A DNA stretch of 64,000 bases from Sodiomyces alkalinus F11. Taxonomy: Eukaryota > Ascomycota > Sordariomycetes > Glomerellales > Plectosphaerellaceae. Each line of letters begins with the position of its first letter. Position 1 is the stretch's first letter. This document shows positions 1 through 10,042 of the stretch, piece after piece. The notes below the pieces were generated by a model, which did no database searches, was not told the DNA's origin, and saw only the letters and a program-made list of their open reading frames with translations. The stretch is from positions 2,132,452 to 2,196,451 of the forward strand of contig NW_021167085.1 in assembly GCF_003711515.1 (NCBI RefSeq). The letters run 5' to 3'. The translations under genes were made by a program, and so were the position numbers.

Positions 1-1303
1 GGACCTCGCGAAGGTGCCAACGGGGGAAGTGCGAATATTATGCATCGCGTGATCGAAGAGGAGGAGACTGCTGACGCTGTGGCTTCCCCCACCAACCCTA
101 CGTTTCGCACTGGACCCAGCCCGTCCGCCTTCCGCAGCCCCTTCGGCTCGTCACTCCAAGGAGACGCACCTTTCGGCACGCCGCCCACCGTTAGGAGCCC
201 TCCGAATCCCGATCACTACCCTGCTGACTACAACTTCAACCGTCGCACGTCCGTCTCGGCCGAATCGCTGAAACCCAGCACCGATAGCAATGACGCTAAC
301 TGGACCTCGCCTTACCATGAGAAGACGCCTGAGCAATTGGCACGTCTACGAAAAGCCGTCGAGGGCAATTTCCTCTTTAGCCACCTGGAAGAGGAGCAGA
401 GCACTCAGATTCTAGGTGCGCTCTACGAGAAGCCCATCCCGGCCAAGGGTATCAAGGTATGCCAAAAAAAAAAAAAAAAAAAAAAAAAAAAGAATTGCCC
501 AGCCCCACCCACTTCGCGGCCAAGCATTCCCTCTTTTTCTTGTTCAGCGTGGAGGCGGCAAGTTCCTACGTTCTCACTAACATGAGAGACTTGTACAGGT
601 GATCTGCCAAGGAGATGCCGGTGATTACTTCTACATTGTCGAGAATGGGTCATTCGACGTCTACGTAAACAGGAGTGGTACCCTACGGCCAGGACCCGAC
701 GGCATGGGACAGAATGTCGGGACCATCCAAGCCGGGGGTTCCTTTGGCGAACTCGCTCTCATGTACAACCACCCGCGAGCGGCCACGGTCGTTTCCGCCG
801 AACCAGGTTGCACCCTGTGGGCGCTCGATCGGAATACGTTCCGACGCATCTTGATGGAGTCGACGTTCGCCAGACGACGGATGTACGAGAGCTTCTTGGA
901 AGAAGTCCCGATCCTGCAGAGCCTTACCCCGTACGAGCGGTCGAAGGTCGCGGATGCTCTCGAGACAAGAAAGTACTCTGCCGGCGATGTGATCATCAAA
1001 GAGGGCGACCCGGGCGACGCCTTCTTCCTGCTGGTAAGCGGCGAGGCCGATGCCTATAAGAGCGGCATTGAAGGGTCCGTGAAGCACTACGGCAAGGGGG
1101 ATTTCTTCGGCGAGCTTGCGCTCCTGAATGACGCCCCTCGTGCGGCTAGCGTGGTGGCTGCCAACGATGTCAAGGTGGCCAGCTTGGGGAAGAAGGCGTT
1201 TCAGAGATTGCTCGGTCCTGTCGAGGGGCTTTTGCGGCGGACAAGATATGCGGGCGTCGAGACGGGGGTTGAAGATATGGATCCCCTTCAGTCGGCGGCC
1301 TGA
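1..1303 (+). CDS. pkaR: cAMP-dependent protein kinase regulatory subunit (PKA-R), 5' partial
   Basis: Two exons: 1-456 (open from the window edge, frame 1) and 599-1303, joined by a 142-bp intron (GTATGC..TACAG, branch CACTAAC at 575-581). 386 residues are visible. The frame is open upstream of the first ATG at 40, so the N-terminal dimerisation/docking segment probably lies outside the window. Seen: the inhibitory pseudosubstrate RRTSV at visible residues 81-85, then two cyclic-nucleotide-binding domains, each with the phosphate-binding cassette FGELAL..PRAA (about residues 201-213 and 322-334). The family keeps the PKA catalytic subunit inactive until cAMP binds. In filamentous fungi this governs growth, conidiation and nutrient sensing. 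The product is cytosolic. The neighbouring gene (1901-2673) is convergent. Splice phase and protein continuity (..AKGIK / VICQGD..) are exact. Confidence 0.95.
464..491. repeat. A28 homopolymer in the PKA-R intron
   Basis: An uninterrupted run of 28 A starts 7 bases after the 5' splice site of the only visible pkaR intron. It is probably length-variable between strains, and a common place for sequencing length error. It does not touch coding sequence. Confidence 0.9.
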
Positions 1304-1900
1304 GAAAGGCGCGACGAGGTGGCGAGATGCCCCCGTGATGGGCAATGTGGGATAAGGGATAAAAGATAAGGGGGAGAGAGAGGGGGGGAATAGTAGCAGG
1401 ATGTGGAGGGGGGGTTTTAGTGCGTGAATATGAACGTCAAGAGAACATGAGTTGCCCATGGAGCAGACAGTATTAAAATGGAGATTTTTTTTTCCATCTC
1501 CTTTTGCTTTCTTTTTTTCTTTTCCTCTTCCGACAGAACAACGGCGTTATGGGTGTCTGCCTTTCTTTTTTGCCTTTAGGTCCCAGGGTCAGGAGGACGG
1601 AGAATGGACAGGAAAGCGCGGGAGTGAGAAACATGGTTCGTTCGAGTGACGATGACGATAACAGATACCTGTGAATAAGAGATCATCGCATTATCATTAG
1701 TCCTGTCTGTCTGTTCCTTCTTCAGTTCTGATCAATGGGCCAACTTTAGGTGACTTGTTGTCCAGGTTTCTAGCCGCCCTCCCTTTCCATACGGTCATCC
1801 CGTTGTGAGGGGGGTATCTCGTGATTTATAATGTACAATATAATGTCCTGAAACAACGAAGTGGTATACGGAAGGGGGAGGGGTTTCTTTTTTCTTTTTT
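1304..1900. other. Convergent intergenic region
   Basis: About 600 bp between the stops of the convergent pkaR and SPF27-like genes. It holds G-rich and T-rich simple tracts (for example 1367-1387 and 1487-1528) suited to 3' UTRs. I see no conserved coding frame, tRNA or repeat here. Confidence 0.6.
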
Positions 1901-2673
1901 TCAACCTGCCGTCGCAGTAGCGGTGGTCATCCTCGCCCGCCTGTGCATCTCGACCAGGACCTCCTTCCTCAGATTCTCGACGGCGACCTCGGTCTCGAGG
2001 ACGCGGGCGACGCCCCTGCGCCAGGCGTCGGCAAGGGAGGCCATCTCGCCGGCGGCGTCGTCCTGGGCGCGGCGGCGGGCGATGTTGAGGACGTCGATCT
2101 GGGCCTTGGCGTGGGCGAGGTCCTTCTCAAGGGCGCGGAGGTCGGTCTCGAGGGCGTAGTTGCCGAGGAGCCAGGCGTTGCGGCCCCACTTGTCCAGGAG
2201 GCGGAGGTTCTGCAGGCGGGTCGTGAGGTAGGTGTGCGAGGCGTGAGCTTTGCGGAGGGTGGAGGCGAGGGCGTCGACGGCAGCGGACGGGTCTTCTGAC
2301 GAGGTTGAGGTGGACGCGGATGGTAGTTCTTGCGCCTCGTACCGGGAGAGGTCTATCGCTTGGAGGGGTTCTTTACGGGATATCCTTTCGAGTTCGGCTT
2401 CGATGAGGGGGGAGAGCTTGGGTTCGCGGAAGGGAGGCAGTTCGGGGGGCTGGAAGGTGGCGAGTTCGTTTGCTATTTCGGCTTCGGCTGCTGCGCGCTC
2501 TTGTTGGGTTGGTTCGGGGTCGATGTCTTTTTAGATTGCGTGTATCATGTTAGTTGAACAGTTGAACCCTGGGCGAAGAGTTTTCGCAGGACGAATGAAC
2601 GTGCTGAGCAAATGGAACTCGGAAAGGTGGACGTACAGGGAAGGGATTCGTGGAAGGCGGTTTGGATGCTCAT
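1901..2673 (-). CDS. cwf7: Pre-mRNA splicing factor SPF27/BCAS2 family (Cwf7-like)
   Basis: Exons 2673-2637 and 2526-1901; intron 2636-2527 (110 bp, GTACGT..AAAAG, branch AACTAAC). The first exon codes only 12 residues plus one base (MSIQTAFHESLP), then Y-IDPEPT follows, which is the conserved start of the family. Total 220 residues, the usual length. The rest is helical: an acidic/Pro stretch with KLSPLIEAEL near residue 50, a DKWGRNAWLLGNYALE block near 115-130, and a C-terminal coiled coil rich in Ala, Arg and Glu. The family is a core subunit of the Prp19/NTC complex that activates the spliceosome in the nucleus. The start was chosen because only this ATG joins in phase. Strong GC bias in the third position makes the plus-strand frames here look open, but they are shadows. 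Confidence 0.9.
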
Positions 2674-3307
2674 CGTGGCTAGCTATTTATTGTGAGGGCC
2701 TTGGGACTCTTCGGGTGAGTTGGACAGTCCGATGGGAACGTAACTGGAAGATTAGGCCCGTATTCTGAAATCGAAATTCGTGGAATGTTTTCCGCAAAAT
2801 TTTAGGCCGGCCAACGGGTGGATTTTGAGTACGGAGGAAAATAATTGGGTTTGGAGTTTGGTTGTGTTTGTGTCCATGTCCCCCGTTTTGCGCATGCGAA
2901 GACTTGGGGATATGTTGGAAGTTGGAAGTGCCGAAGAATGGCTTACGTAATACATAGACTGGCAAAGTAACGGTCGAATTTCTTCAACACCACCTCAGAA
3001 AGAACTTCACGACATAGGTATTTATTAGAGGAGTCTCCGTACTCAGTACTTCCCCATCGCAACATGCAACACGGGTCATGGTCGTTTCGATTGGTTATTT
3101 ATTTCCCCCTTATTTTATCCTTTTGGGGATGTGTCACCTGACGACCTCTCTCCTCTCTCCTCTCTCCCGTCTCCTCCCGTTCCCACGCTCACCGGATATG
3201 ACGCATTTATTATATTTCATGTTGATCAGAGGTGCCAAAAGTAGAAGGTAAGTATGTATAGTATGCGTACGACGATAGCAACATTTCTCCTGAAATATGG
3301 GAAATGG
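2674..3307. other. Intergenic region, no gene seen
   Basis: Promoter side of the SPF27-like gene and 3' side of the 4CL-like gene. Contains a CTCTCTCC-type pyrimidine tract at about 3146-3180. I find no conserved coding frame; the short open frames near 2690-2960 on the minus strand match nothing I recognise. Confidence 0.5.
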
Positions 3308-5238
3308 TCAAGCCAGCTTCGAAGGCTTTGGATCGCTGTCTCCGACTTCCTGCTTTGCCTTTTCGCGGAGGATTTTGCGCAAGATTTTCCCGGACTGCAC
3401 ATGTCATGAACCAGTTGTTTGAGCTTCATTGATGGAGGGAAGAAGGAGGGAGGGAGGAAGCAGGGAGGGAAGAAGAAGGGAAAAAGGCTTACCGGATTCT
3501 TGGGAATATTATCGGTAAATACAACACCCCCCCTGAGCCGCTTAAACCTCGCTACCCGGCCGTCCAACCACCCGGAAATCTCCTCAGGCGAAGCGGTAGA
3601 TCCAGGCGTACGAACAACATAGGCACGGGGCACCTCCTCACCACGCACGGTGACCCCAACAACGGCAACGTCAGCGACGTCGGGGCGCTCGAGCAGCAGG
3701 GCCTCCAGCTCGGCGGGGGCGACCTGGTGCCCCTTGACCTTGATGAGCTCCTTGATGCGGTCGACGATGAAAAAGAGCGCGCCGGGGCGGTAGGCATCGA
3801 CGTAGGCGATGTCGCCGGTGCGCAGCCAACGGGTACGGGTGTTGTTGTTGTTGTTGTTGTTGTTGTTGCCCTCCTCCGAGTCGACGACGATGGTCTCGGC
3901 TGTGGCTTTCGGGTTGCGCCAGTAGCCGCGCATGACGGTCGGGCCGCTGACCCACAGCTCGCCCTGGGTGTGCGGGGCGGTGACCTCCTTTCCGGTGGCG
4001 ACGTCGACGAGCTTGGCGCGGCAGTTGGGCATGACCTCGCCGACGGCGTTGCTTTTGCCGTCGTGGCGGCGCGGGTCCCAGGTCATGGCGGTGCAGGTGA
4101 GCTCGGTCATGCCCCAGCCCTGGCGCACGAGGAGGGGGTTGTCGTTGGTTTTGTCGTTGGTTTTGGTTTTGGTTTTGTTGTTGTTGTTGTTGTTGTTGTT
4201 GTTGCTGCTGTTCTTATCGGCAAACATGCGCTCCACCGCGGCCTGGGTGTCGCTGCCGAGCGGGGCGGCGCCGCAGCCGACAGACTCGATGCTGGAGAGG
4301 TCGAACTGGCGGGCGGCCGGGTGCTTGGCGAGGGCCACGAGGACGGGGGGCACGGCGGTCAGTTGGGTGATGCGGTAGCGCTGGACGTGGGCGAGCATCT
4401 TGAGGAAGTCAAAGGCCGGCATGACGTAGACGGGGATGCGCATCTTGGCGAAGTTGGCGACGAAGTAGGTCTGGGCGTAGGCGTGGTACATGGGCAGGAA
4501 GCAGAGGCCGGCCGAGCGGAGGACGGCCTCGGCGTGGTCTTCGGCCAGGGACGACATCTCGACGACGCCGACGCCGTTGGCGACGTAGCTGTAGTGCGAG
4601 ATCTCGACTCCCTTGGGCACGCCGGTGGTGCCGGACGAGTAGTTGAGGCAGCACGTGGTCTCGCGGGCGTCGGCGGGCTCGACCCATTCGTACGACTCGG
4701 CTGCTTGCCGGCTGGCTACGAGTTTGGTCCAGTGACGGGTCGTCTCCGATGCTGGTGGTGACGCTGACGAGTCGTCGGGGCTGCTGTCGTCGAGCACAAA
4801 GATGCGGTCGGCGGGCAGGCCGGCCTGGGCGGCGGCATCGAGCGCGACGGACAAGCTGTCTTGGGCGGTGACGACGATGCGGGCGCCGCTGTCGCGGAGC
4901 TGGTAAGCTAACTCGCGGGCTACGTAGGTAGGGTTGGCGCCGGTGAAGACGGCACCGGCCATGAGGACGCCGAGGAAGATGGACGGGAAGTAAAGATGGT
5001 TCCGGGAGAAGAGGAGGACCCGGTCTCCTGGTTGAATGCCTGCCACATCGCGGAGGCCCAGGGCGACTCGTTTGGCGAGCGCACGATACTCGGCGAAGGT
5101 GAGGAAGCGGTCCGGGTTATCAACATCGATGAAGGCCTTGCGGTCGGGGTCGGGAAGGGGCGCCGTTGCGGAGCCGAAAATCCATTGCTGCAGGGACGTG
5201 TTGGGGACAGGTGATTCCCAGCGAGATGGGATAGGCAT
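3308..5238 (-). CDS. 4-coumarate-CoA ligase-like acyl-CoA synthetase (AMP-binding family)
   Basis: Exons 5238-3493 and 3394-3308; intron 3492-3395 (98 bp, GTAAGC..TGCAG). 610 residues. Adenylate-forming (ANL) enzyme: activates a carboxylic acid with ATP and transfers it to CoA. Visible motifs: P-loop YSSGTTGVPKG (about residues 195-206), GWGMTELT (about 376), GELWVSGPTVMRGYW, the TGD of LRTGDIAYVD (about 474), hinge IVDRIKELIKVKGHQV, and the catalytic lysine in NPSGKILRK, which only appears after splicing. Fungal members are often peroxisomal; here the C terminus reads PSKLA, an SKL tripeptide followed by one extra Ala. Two pure nine-Asn runs (residues 346-354 and 458-466) enlarge it beyond the usual 540-570. 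The substrate cannot be told from sequence. The start is the first ATG preceding the conserved N-terminal segment. Confidence 0.93.
3841..3867 (-). repeat. (AAC)9 coding microsatellite, Asn tract 2
   Basis: Nine perfect GTT units on the plus strand, read as nine Asn codons in the 4CL-like gene, between the WRNPKATAETIVV segment and the TGD motif. Codon-pure, so recent slippage rather than selected sequence is likely. Confidence 0.95.
4177..4203 (-). repeat. (AAC)9 coding microsatellite, Asn tract 1
   Basis: Nine perfect GTT units, nine Asn codons, preceded by NSS and followed by a KT/ND-rich stretch with related GTTTT/GTCGTT units (4141-4176). Lies just before the conserved GWGMTELT motif, a surface loop position in ANL enzymes. 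Confidence 0.95.
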
Positions 5239-7003
5239 GCTGGGCGATGCGATGCGATGCGATGTTCTGTTCCTTTTTGTTTGTTTCTTTCTTTTCCCCG
5301 TCCTTCGTCTTCTTGTTGTTCTTGTTGTTCTATGGTTCTTTTCGAGGGAAGAGGTTATACCGACAGACCTAACGAACGGGGGCAGCAGCTGGTGGACGAC
5401 TCGGAGGGGCCCCAGGGAAGCATGCCTAAACAAGCATAAGTTATATAAGTCTAGACAAGCGGTTCCCCCCTCTTCGGGTCGCTTCAGCTTGGACAGGTTT
5501 GTCAGGGGTAGAGAGAGAGAGAGGTCCAAGGGTAGTATGTAGGGGGTGTGGGTATGCCTCGGCATGTCGTGAAAGAGAGGGAGGGAGGGATGATGGCGGT
5601 GCCCATGACGAGATGAGAATTTACCTACCTTAGGTATTCATTATCTGACCTCTCCCTAACCTGTACATTCGCTCTTTACCATGCGACATCTTGGCCTTTC
5701 ACGACCGGAAACCGTTTCGAGCAGAGATCCTTAATGTCCAGGCGAACGGAGTAACGCTATGTACGGAGTACTTCGAACATCGCAAAGGTATCAGCTTTCC
5801 CCAGTTCTTGGCTTCCGTTTACGGTAGGGTACGGTACGTGTACTTCATAATACTCCGTGAACTCCGTATGTACACGTGTATTCCTGATGGACTTTCTTCC
5901 AATCTCCCCGCCTTCTCCCCGCCTTCTCCCCGCCTTCTCCCCACGTTTTAGGACGGGTACATCCCAGCATCCCGCCAGTAATGCTGCTTCAAACAGCGGA
6001 CTCGCGGGGCCGGGGCCTATCTTTTCGATTTGCCCCACTTACGTGTGCCCCGAGCGGTGCGGCGGGGAAGCCGAGGCAACTGAGCATAGCACGAGGGCAT
6101 TACATAAGCTTATATTCTGTTCGTTCTCCCATCGCGAGACATTGGTTCACCCTTCAACTTTGAACATGAATAACACGATATTTCTTGTCCCACGGCGCAT
6201 TGGAAAATTGCAATAATGACTGGGAAAAGAAAGAAAAAATTGCTTTGGACCACTGTCTTTAACCCCCCCGGGGTATCATACATATAAAAGTACTCCTCAC
6301 AGAATCAAGCCGACTCGAACCAAACGCAACACCTCTGTTTATCCTCCCCCTCCTCCTCCTGTAACTCGACCGTCTAGCAAATGTCATCCAAAAGAAGAGA
6401 CACTATAAAGCGAGCCCGGTCCGACGGTTCGTTCAAGCCTGCTATACGCAGAAGTTAAATTCCCCTCCCCGTAGCCCTCCGAGACTCCTCCATCCCCGGA
6501 CCAGAAGTGAACCTATCCCGCCACCGACACCATCCCGATCCAACTGAAACCGACCTGACCTGACCTGAACTGACTGACTGACCTGACCTGACCGCTCCCC
6601 GATACGCCAGGGCCCTAACCCGATGCTTTATGAGGGGCCGAAATGCCAACGTAACACCATGCCGCGGTTTCGTTTCCCCGCTTTATGAAGAAAAAAAAAA
6701 AAAAAAAAATACGCCAGGGCCCTAACCCGATGCTTTATGAGGGGCCGAAATGCCAACGTAACACCATGCCGCGGTTTCGTTTCCCCGCTTTATGAAGAAA
6801 AAAAAAAAAAAAAAGAGCCCGCCTCATCCTTCATCGAGGAAAACACTCGTCCTTTACCGCTTCTGCTTGCGCCGCGAAGACCAGCCCCAAATCTTCCGCC
6901 TGTCCCGATGGATGGACCGTATCCTCTTGAGGTGACGCCGGGAGTGGAGCGTCTCCTGTCGCGCAGCCCAGGAATCCCCCCCCGCTGGTGGTGACGGCTC
7001 TTC
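5239..7003. other. Long intergenic region with simple repeats
   Basis: 1.77 kb between the 4CL-like start and the Hfi1-like stop. It begins with a (GATGC)n stretch at about 5244-5262 in the likely 5' leader of the 4CL-like gene. Also present: an 11-bp unit (CCTTCTCCCCG) three times at 5911-5943, ACCTG/ACTG repeats at about 6552-6593, and the tandem duplication listed separately. A TATA-like CATATAAAAG at about 6279 lies upstream of a 25-codon basic ORF (6381-6458) that I do not count as a gene. Nothing else coding is convincing. Confidence 0.5.
6603..6814. repeat. Perfect tandem duplication, two copies of about 106 bp
   Basis: 6603-6709 and 6710-6814 are identical except for the length of the terminal A run (19 versus 17). 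Each copy begins TACGCCAGGGCCC and ends CTTTATGAAG plus the A run. No divergence means a very recent event or an assembly duplication. It lies outside genes, 190 bp downstream of the Hfi1-like stop. Confidence 0.95.
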
Positions 7004-8828
7004 CTACGACCCGACAACCAGACAGGAATCCAGCACCGAGTCCAGAAACGCCTGTTCCTGGTCCTCGGCACCGTCCCAGAACAGGTCTTCCGCATTCGAA
7101 TCCACGTCCATGGCGGTGGCACTTTCGACCATGGCGACGTCCTCGACACCGTCCTTGTGTCCGTGTCCGTGCCCGTGCCCGTTGGTCAGCTCCTTCGTCG
7201 ACGTCGACGGCCGGACATCGAGGCTCGCTTCCCCCTTGCCCTCTGGCCCCGTCGCGCCCCGCCCTTCCCATCCGGGGACCCACGTGTAGTCGTGCCAATT
7301 CTCCAGCTCGCCCTCGCGCCAGCCGTACGTGATGCCGGTGGTGATGATGGGGAACTGCGCCAGCCCGTTGTCGGCCATCTCCAGGGCGACGCGCACGTCC
7401 GACATGCCCAGCGGTCCCCGTTCGCCGGCGGCCCGGGACTCCACCGGCAGCAGCCCGCTCTTGTCGCGCGTCAGCTCGCCGCGCTGCGCCGCCCCCTCTT
7501 CCCGCGCGAGCTGGCGCCGGTAGCGGTGCGTCTGGATCCACGACGTCCCGATGCCCAGCCCGGCGCTGCCCGACTCGCCGGGGCCGTTGCTCCGCGTCTT
7601 GGTGAAGATGGACGACAGGACGCCCTTGATGAACGCCTCGGTCGCCGACGATACGTACTGCGCCGCCTCGGCGCTGTGCCCGCTGGCCAGGCCGGCCTCG
7701 TAGCAGAGCGGGAGCATCCTCCCTTCGATGACGGGCACGTCGGGGAACTCGCCCGACTCTACCGCCAGGGGTTGCGCGAACCGCTTCCGAATCTCGATGT
7801 CGAAATCTGGTTTCCACAAACCGACGGGATTAGCCGGAACGTTCTCAAATTCCAAGTTTCTCCCTTTTCTTCTTTCTCCCTCTTTTCTTCTTTCTCCCTC
7901 TTTTCTTCTTTCTCCCTCTTTTCTTCTTTCTCCCTCTTTTCTTCTTTCTCCCTCTTTTCTTCTCTCTCTCTCTCTCCCTACAATACGTACTCATCTTGCT
8001 GATACCGCCCGCACTGCTAATGCCCGTCGCACTGGCGGGCACCTCGGTCGTTCTCGAAGGTCGTCGGTACGTTTCTGTAAAGACGCTCGCGATGTTCTCG
8101 TAGGGGTCATACTAATAAGCAGGGGGCAAATGTAAGTGCTAGAATGGCCGTTCGCAAGAAGAGAGAACGAGAACGAGAATGAGAATGAGAACGAGAAGGG
8201 GAGGAAACGGGGTGGCCGTACATCGTTTTGAACCAGGTCCTTGATGCGCCTTCTGTCCCGCGCGGGTAGTTGCATCACTTCGCCTTTCAATCTTCGTTCC
8301 GCCGCGTCACCCGACACTGGTTTGCTGCCCGAGTTGGCCGAAGGTTTGTCGTTGGCGCTGACCCAGGGCGCAAGACCCGGATCGGGCATCTCCCTTGTGA
8401 CATTTCCGTAGATGGCTGCCACGAGCTGGTTATGGAGGTGTTCTTTCTCGCCGTTGGGCGAGCTGAGGATGGGATCAACGATGTCCGAATACTCGGCTTG
8501 GTTTAACCGGCCTACCGTCATACAAGAGAATTGGCGGTGAGTTAAGAGACCTGGCAGGGGGAAGGGTCGTTTCAGCTCTAGTTAGGGCACATGACATACC
8601 GATGAGAAACTGAGTGAGGGCCTCCTTGTATGGGACCCATTGTTCGCTCCCGATGGCCTGCTTTAGTGCGGTATATAGGGGCTCGAGATCGATGCGAGAA
8701 GGGATGATCTGACTCGACTTGGACACCTTGACAGTGCCAGGAGCCGAGATGGAGATGGACTTGGTCGAGAGGACGGGGGTAGAAAGGTTGGCGGGGCGGC
8801 TTAGAGCCGCGGGATCGATATCGGGCAT
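7004..8828 (-). CDS. hfi1: SAGA complex subunit Hfi1/Ada1 (SAGA-Tad1 family)
   Basis: Four exons: 8828-8600, 8511-8222, 8111-7991, 7863-7004; introns of 88, 110 and 127 bp, all GT..AG and phase-consistent; 499 residues. The family is a structural subunit of the SAGA histone acetyltransferase/coactivator and has a histone-fold segment. Seen: [16 protein letters not shown] (about 45-60) followed by [19 protein letters not shown] across the first junction, the hallmark of the Tad1 domain; a conserved C-terminal region with [24 protein letters not shown] and [13 protein letters not shown]; an acidic tail with a HGHGHGH stretch. The ATG at 8828 (MPDIDP) is preferred to upstream in-frame ATGs in a GATGTC microsatellite. 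The third intron is nearly all pyrimidine on the plus strand and holds a minisatellite; its 3' splice site AAAAG/GGAGAA is the one that keeps frame. The gene call is firm; the exact last acceptor is less so. Confidence 0.88.
7871..7960. repeat. 18-bp minisatellite, five perfect copies, in hfi1 intron 3
   Basis: Unit TCTTTCTCCCTCTTTTCT repeated five times without change, then a CT run to 7977. It fills most of the 127-bp intron (7864-7990). A period of 18 keeps any frame open, which creates misleading Phe/Ser-rich and Lys/Arg-rich frames on both strands. Confidence 0.95.
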
Positions 8829-10042
8829 GGTTATGTTCCGGTTCGGTCGGGTTCGGTCGGGATCTGGTGGTCGCAATGTCGTAACCTGAACGTATTGACG
8901 CTGTGGGTGATGAGTGGAAATCGAGATGTCGATGTCGATGTCGATGTCGATGTCGCGTGCGGCCAGGGAGAACAGCACACGGTCGGAAGCAGTCTCATGG
9001 GCCGCATAAAATAAAAGGAAGAGCAGATGCGGTCATGGGGGGATGTCGACTCAATCTTGGATGGATTGACCCATTCTTGCCGCCAAGGATGCGATGGGGA
9101 TGGTCGCGGTGGTGATAGTTAGAAATAAAAAGTGACGACGCTTTTCGACATGTCGTTGGGTTTTCCCGCTTCGTATGAATCCGTACTAATAAATGCGCCC
9201 CAAAACCATAAATTACTCGGGTACATAGACACACGCAGTGCAGTGACTCTAGAGTAATGATTCCGTACAGGGTACCTGGAACCGCTGCCATATCTGGGAA
9301 TCGACCCCACGGAAAGTTGACATACCTAAGGTACCTTAGTGTACAGCGGACCTAGCGCCTGAAAAGACCCCGAGAGACACTGAAGGGCGAACCAATTAAG
9401 GTACCTGTAGTTACACAAGGTATAATGCCCTGACTAAGGCACCTTACTACCTTATACTCAATAGATCCCCTAGGGACCACGTCGTGGTCCGTGTGCCCAT
9501 GCGACAGTTGGTATGACTGATACTGTCAATATATACGTCCTGCCACTATTTTCTTACTACTCACTTTATACATACAAGTGTTGATGAAAGGTGAAAGAGT
9601 AGATTATCGAGATGAGGCGTCTCACTCGGTAACATGTCTGACTCGGTGTACAAGTACGATCTAGGTCTTTAATTTCTAATATGTACTAAGACATTCTAAT
9701 TTCATCTGACGATAAGAGGCAGTCGGTGACTTACATGGTCGGACCTACACTAGCTTGCAGAACTAGAGAGCAGCCAACAACGACAATGAAACGTACATGC
9801 ACATGAAAGACAATCGTGACCTGCCACTCTCGATGAAGCGACCACCATGGATAGTACCACGGTTTGCCGCCCTCGAGATAGAGATAGAGGCACAGCCTGC
9901 TATTAAGCTCAGCGGCGTATCATAACAATACATATAGATAATATAGCATTGATTACATTGGCCGCCTGTTTACAATGATGATGGACGTGCAAAAGCATTG
10001 AAATGTAGTATGCAAAACCTGTTCACATCAAAAGAAAATGCA
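8829..10042. other. Intergenic region upstream of hfi1, with an LTR-end scar
   Basis: Contains a GATGTC microsatellite (five units, 8925-8954), a 14-bp palindrome CTAAGGTACCTTAG (9326-9339), several GGTACC-centred short repeats, and the LTR-like terminus at 9463-9506. From about 9500 to 10042 I see no coding frame; it is the 3' flank of the NLR gene. Confidence 0.5.
9463..9506. repeat. LTR terminus related to the Copia LTRs at 17.8 and 23.9 kb
   Basis: AGATCCCCTAGGGACCACG.. to ..CCCATGCGACA resembles the end of the Copia LTR (18,018-18,059), including the odd palindrome GGACCACG-T-CGTGGTCC (9474-9490) and the terminal GCGACA. CpG, CpA and TpG are intact here, so this scar has not been RIP-mutated. 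The other LTR end is not clear; it may be a solo LTR of a related family or a fragment. Confidence 0.6.

Noticed and set aside
683..1459. 258-codon minus-strand frame opposite pkaR exon 2
   Set aside because: Shadow of the conserved PKA-R coding frame; no motif.
1821..2534. Plus-strand frames (112, 118, 94 codons)
   Set aside because: They lie opposite the SPF27-like gene, which explains the open reading.
3727..4761. 344-codon plus-strand frame rich in Val/Gly over the 4CL-like gene
   Set aside because: Antisense shadow of a GC3-rich coding region; the minus strand encodes a well-conserved enzyme here.
6831..7817. 328-codon Arg/Gly-rich minus-strand frame overlapping hfi1
   Set aside because: Different frame of the same strand as the conserved Hfi1 exon; composition typical of a frame-shifted reading.
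7871..7960. CRISPR-like regular repeat
   Set aside because: Direct 18-bp tandem copies without spacers in a eukaryotic intron: a minisatellite.
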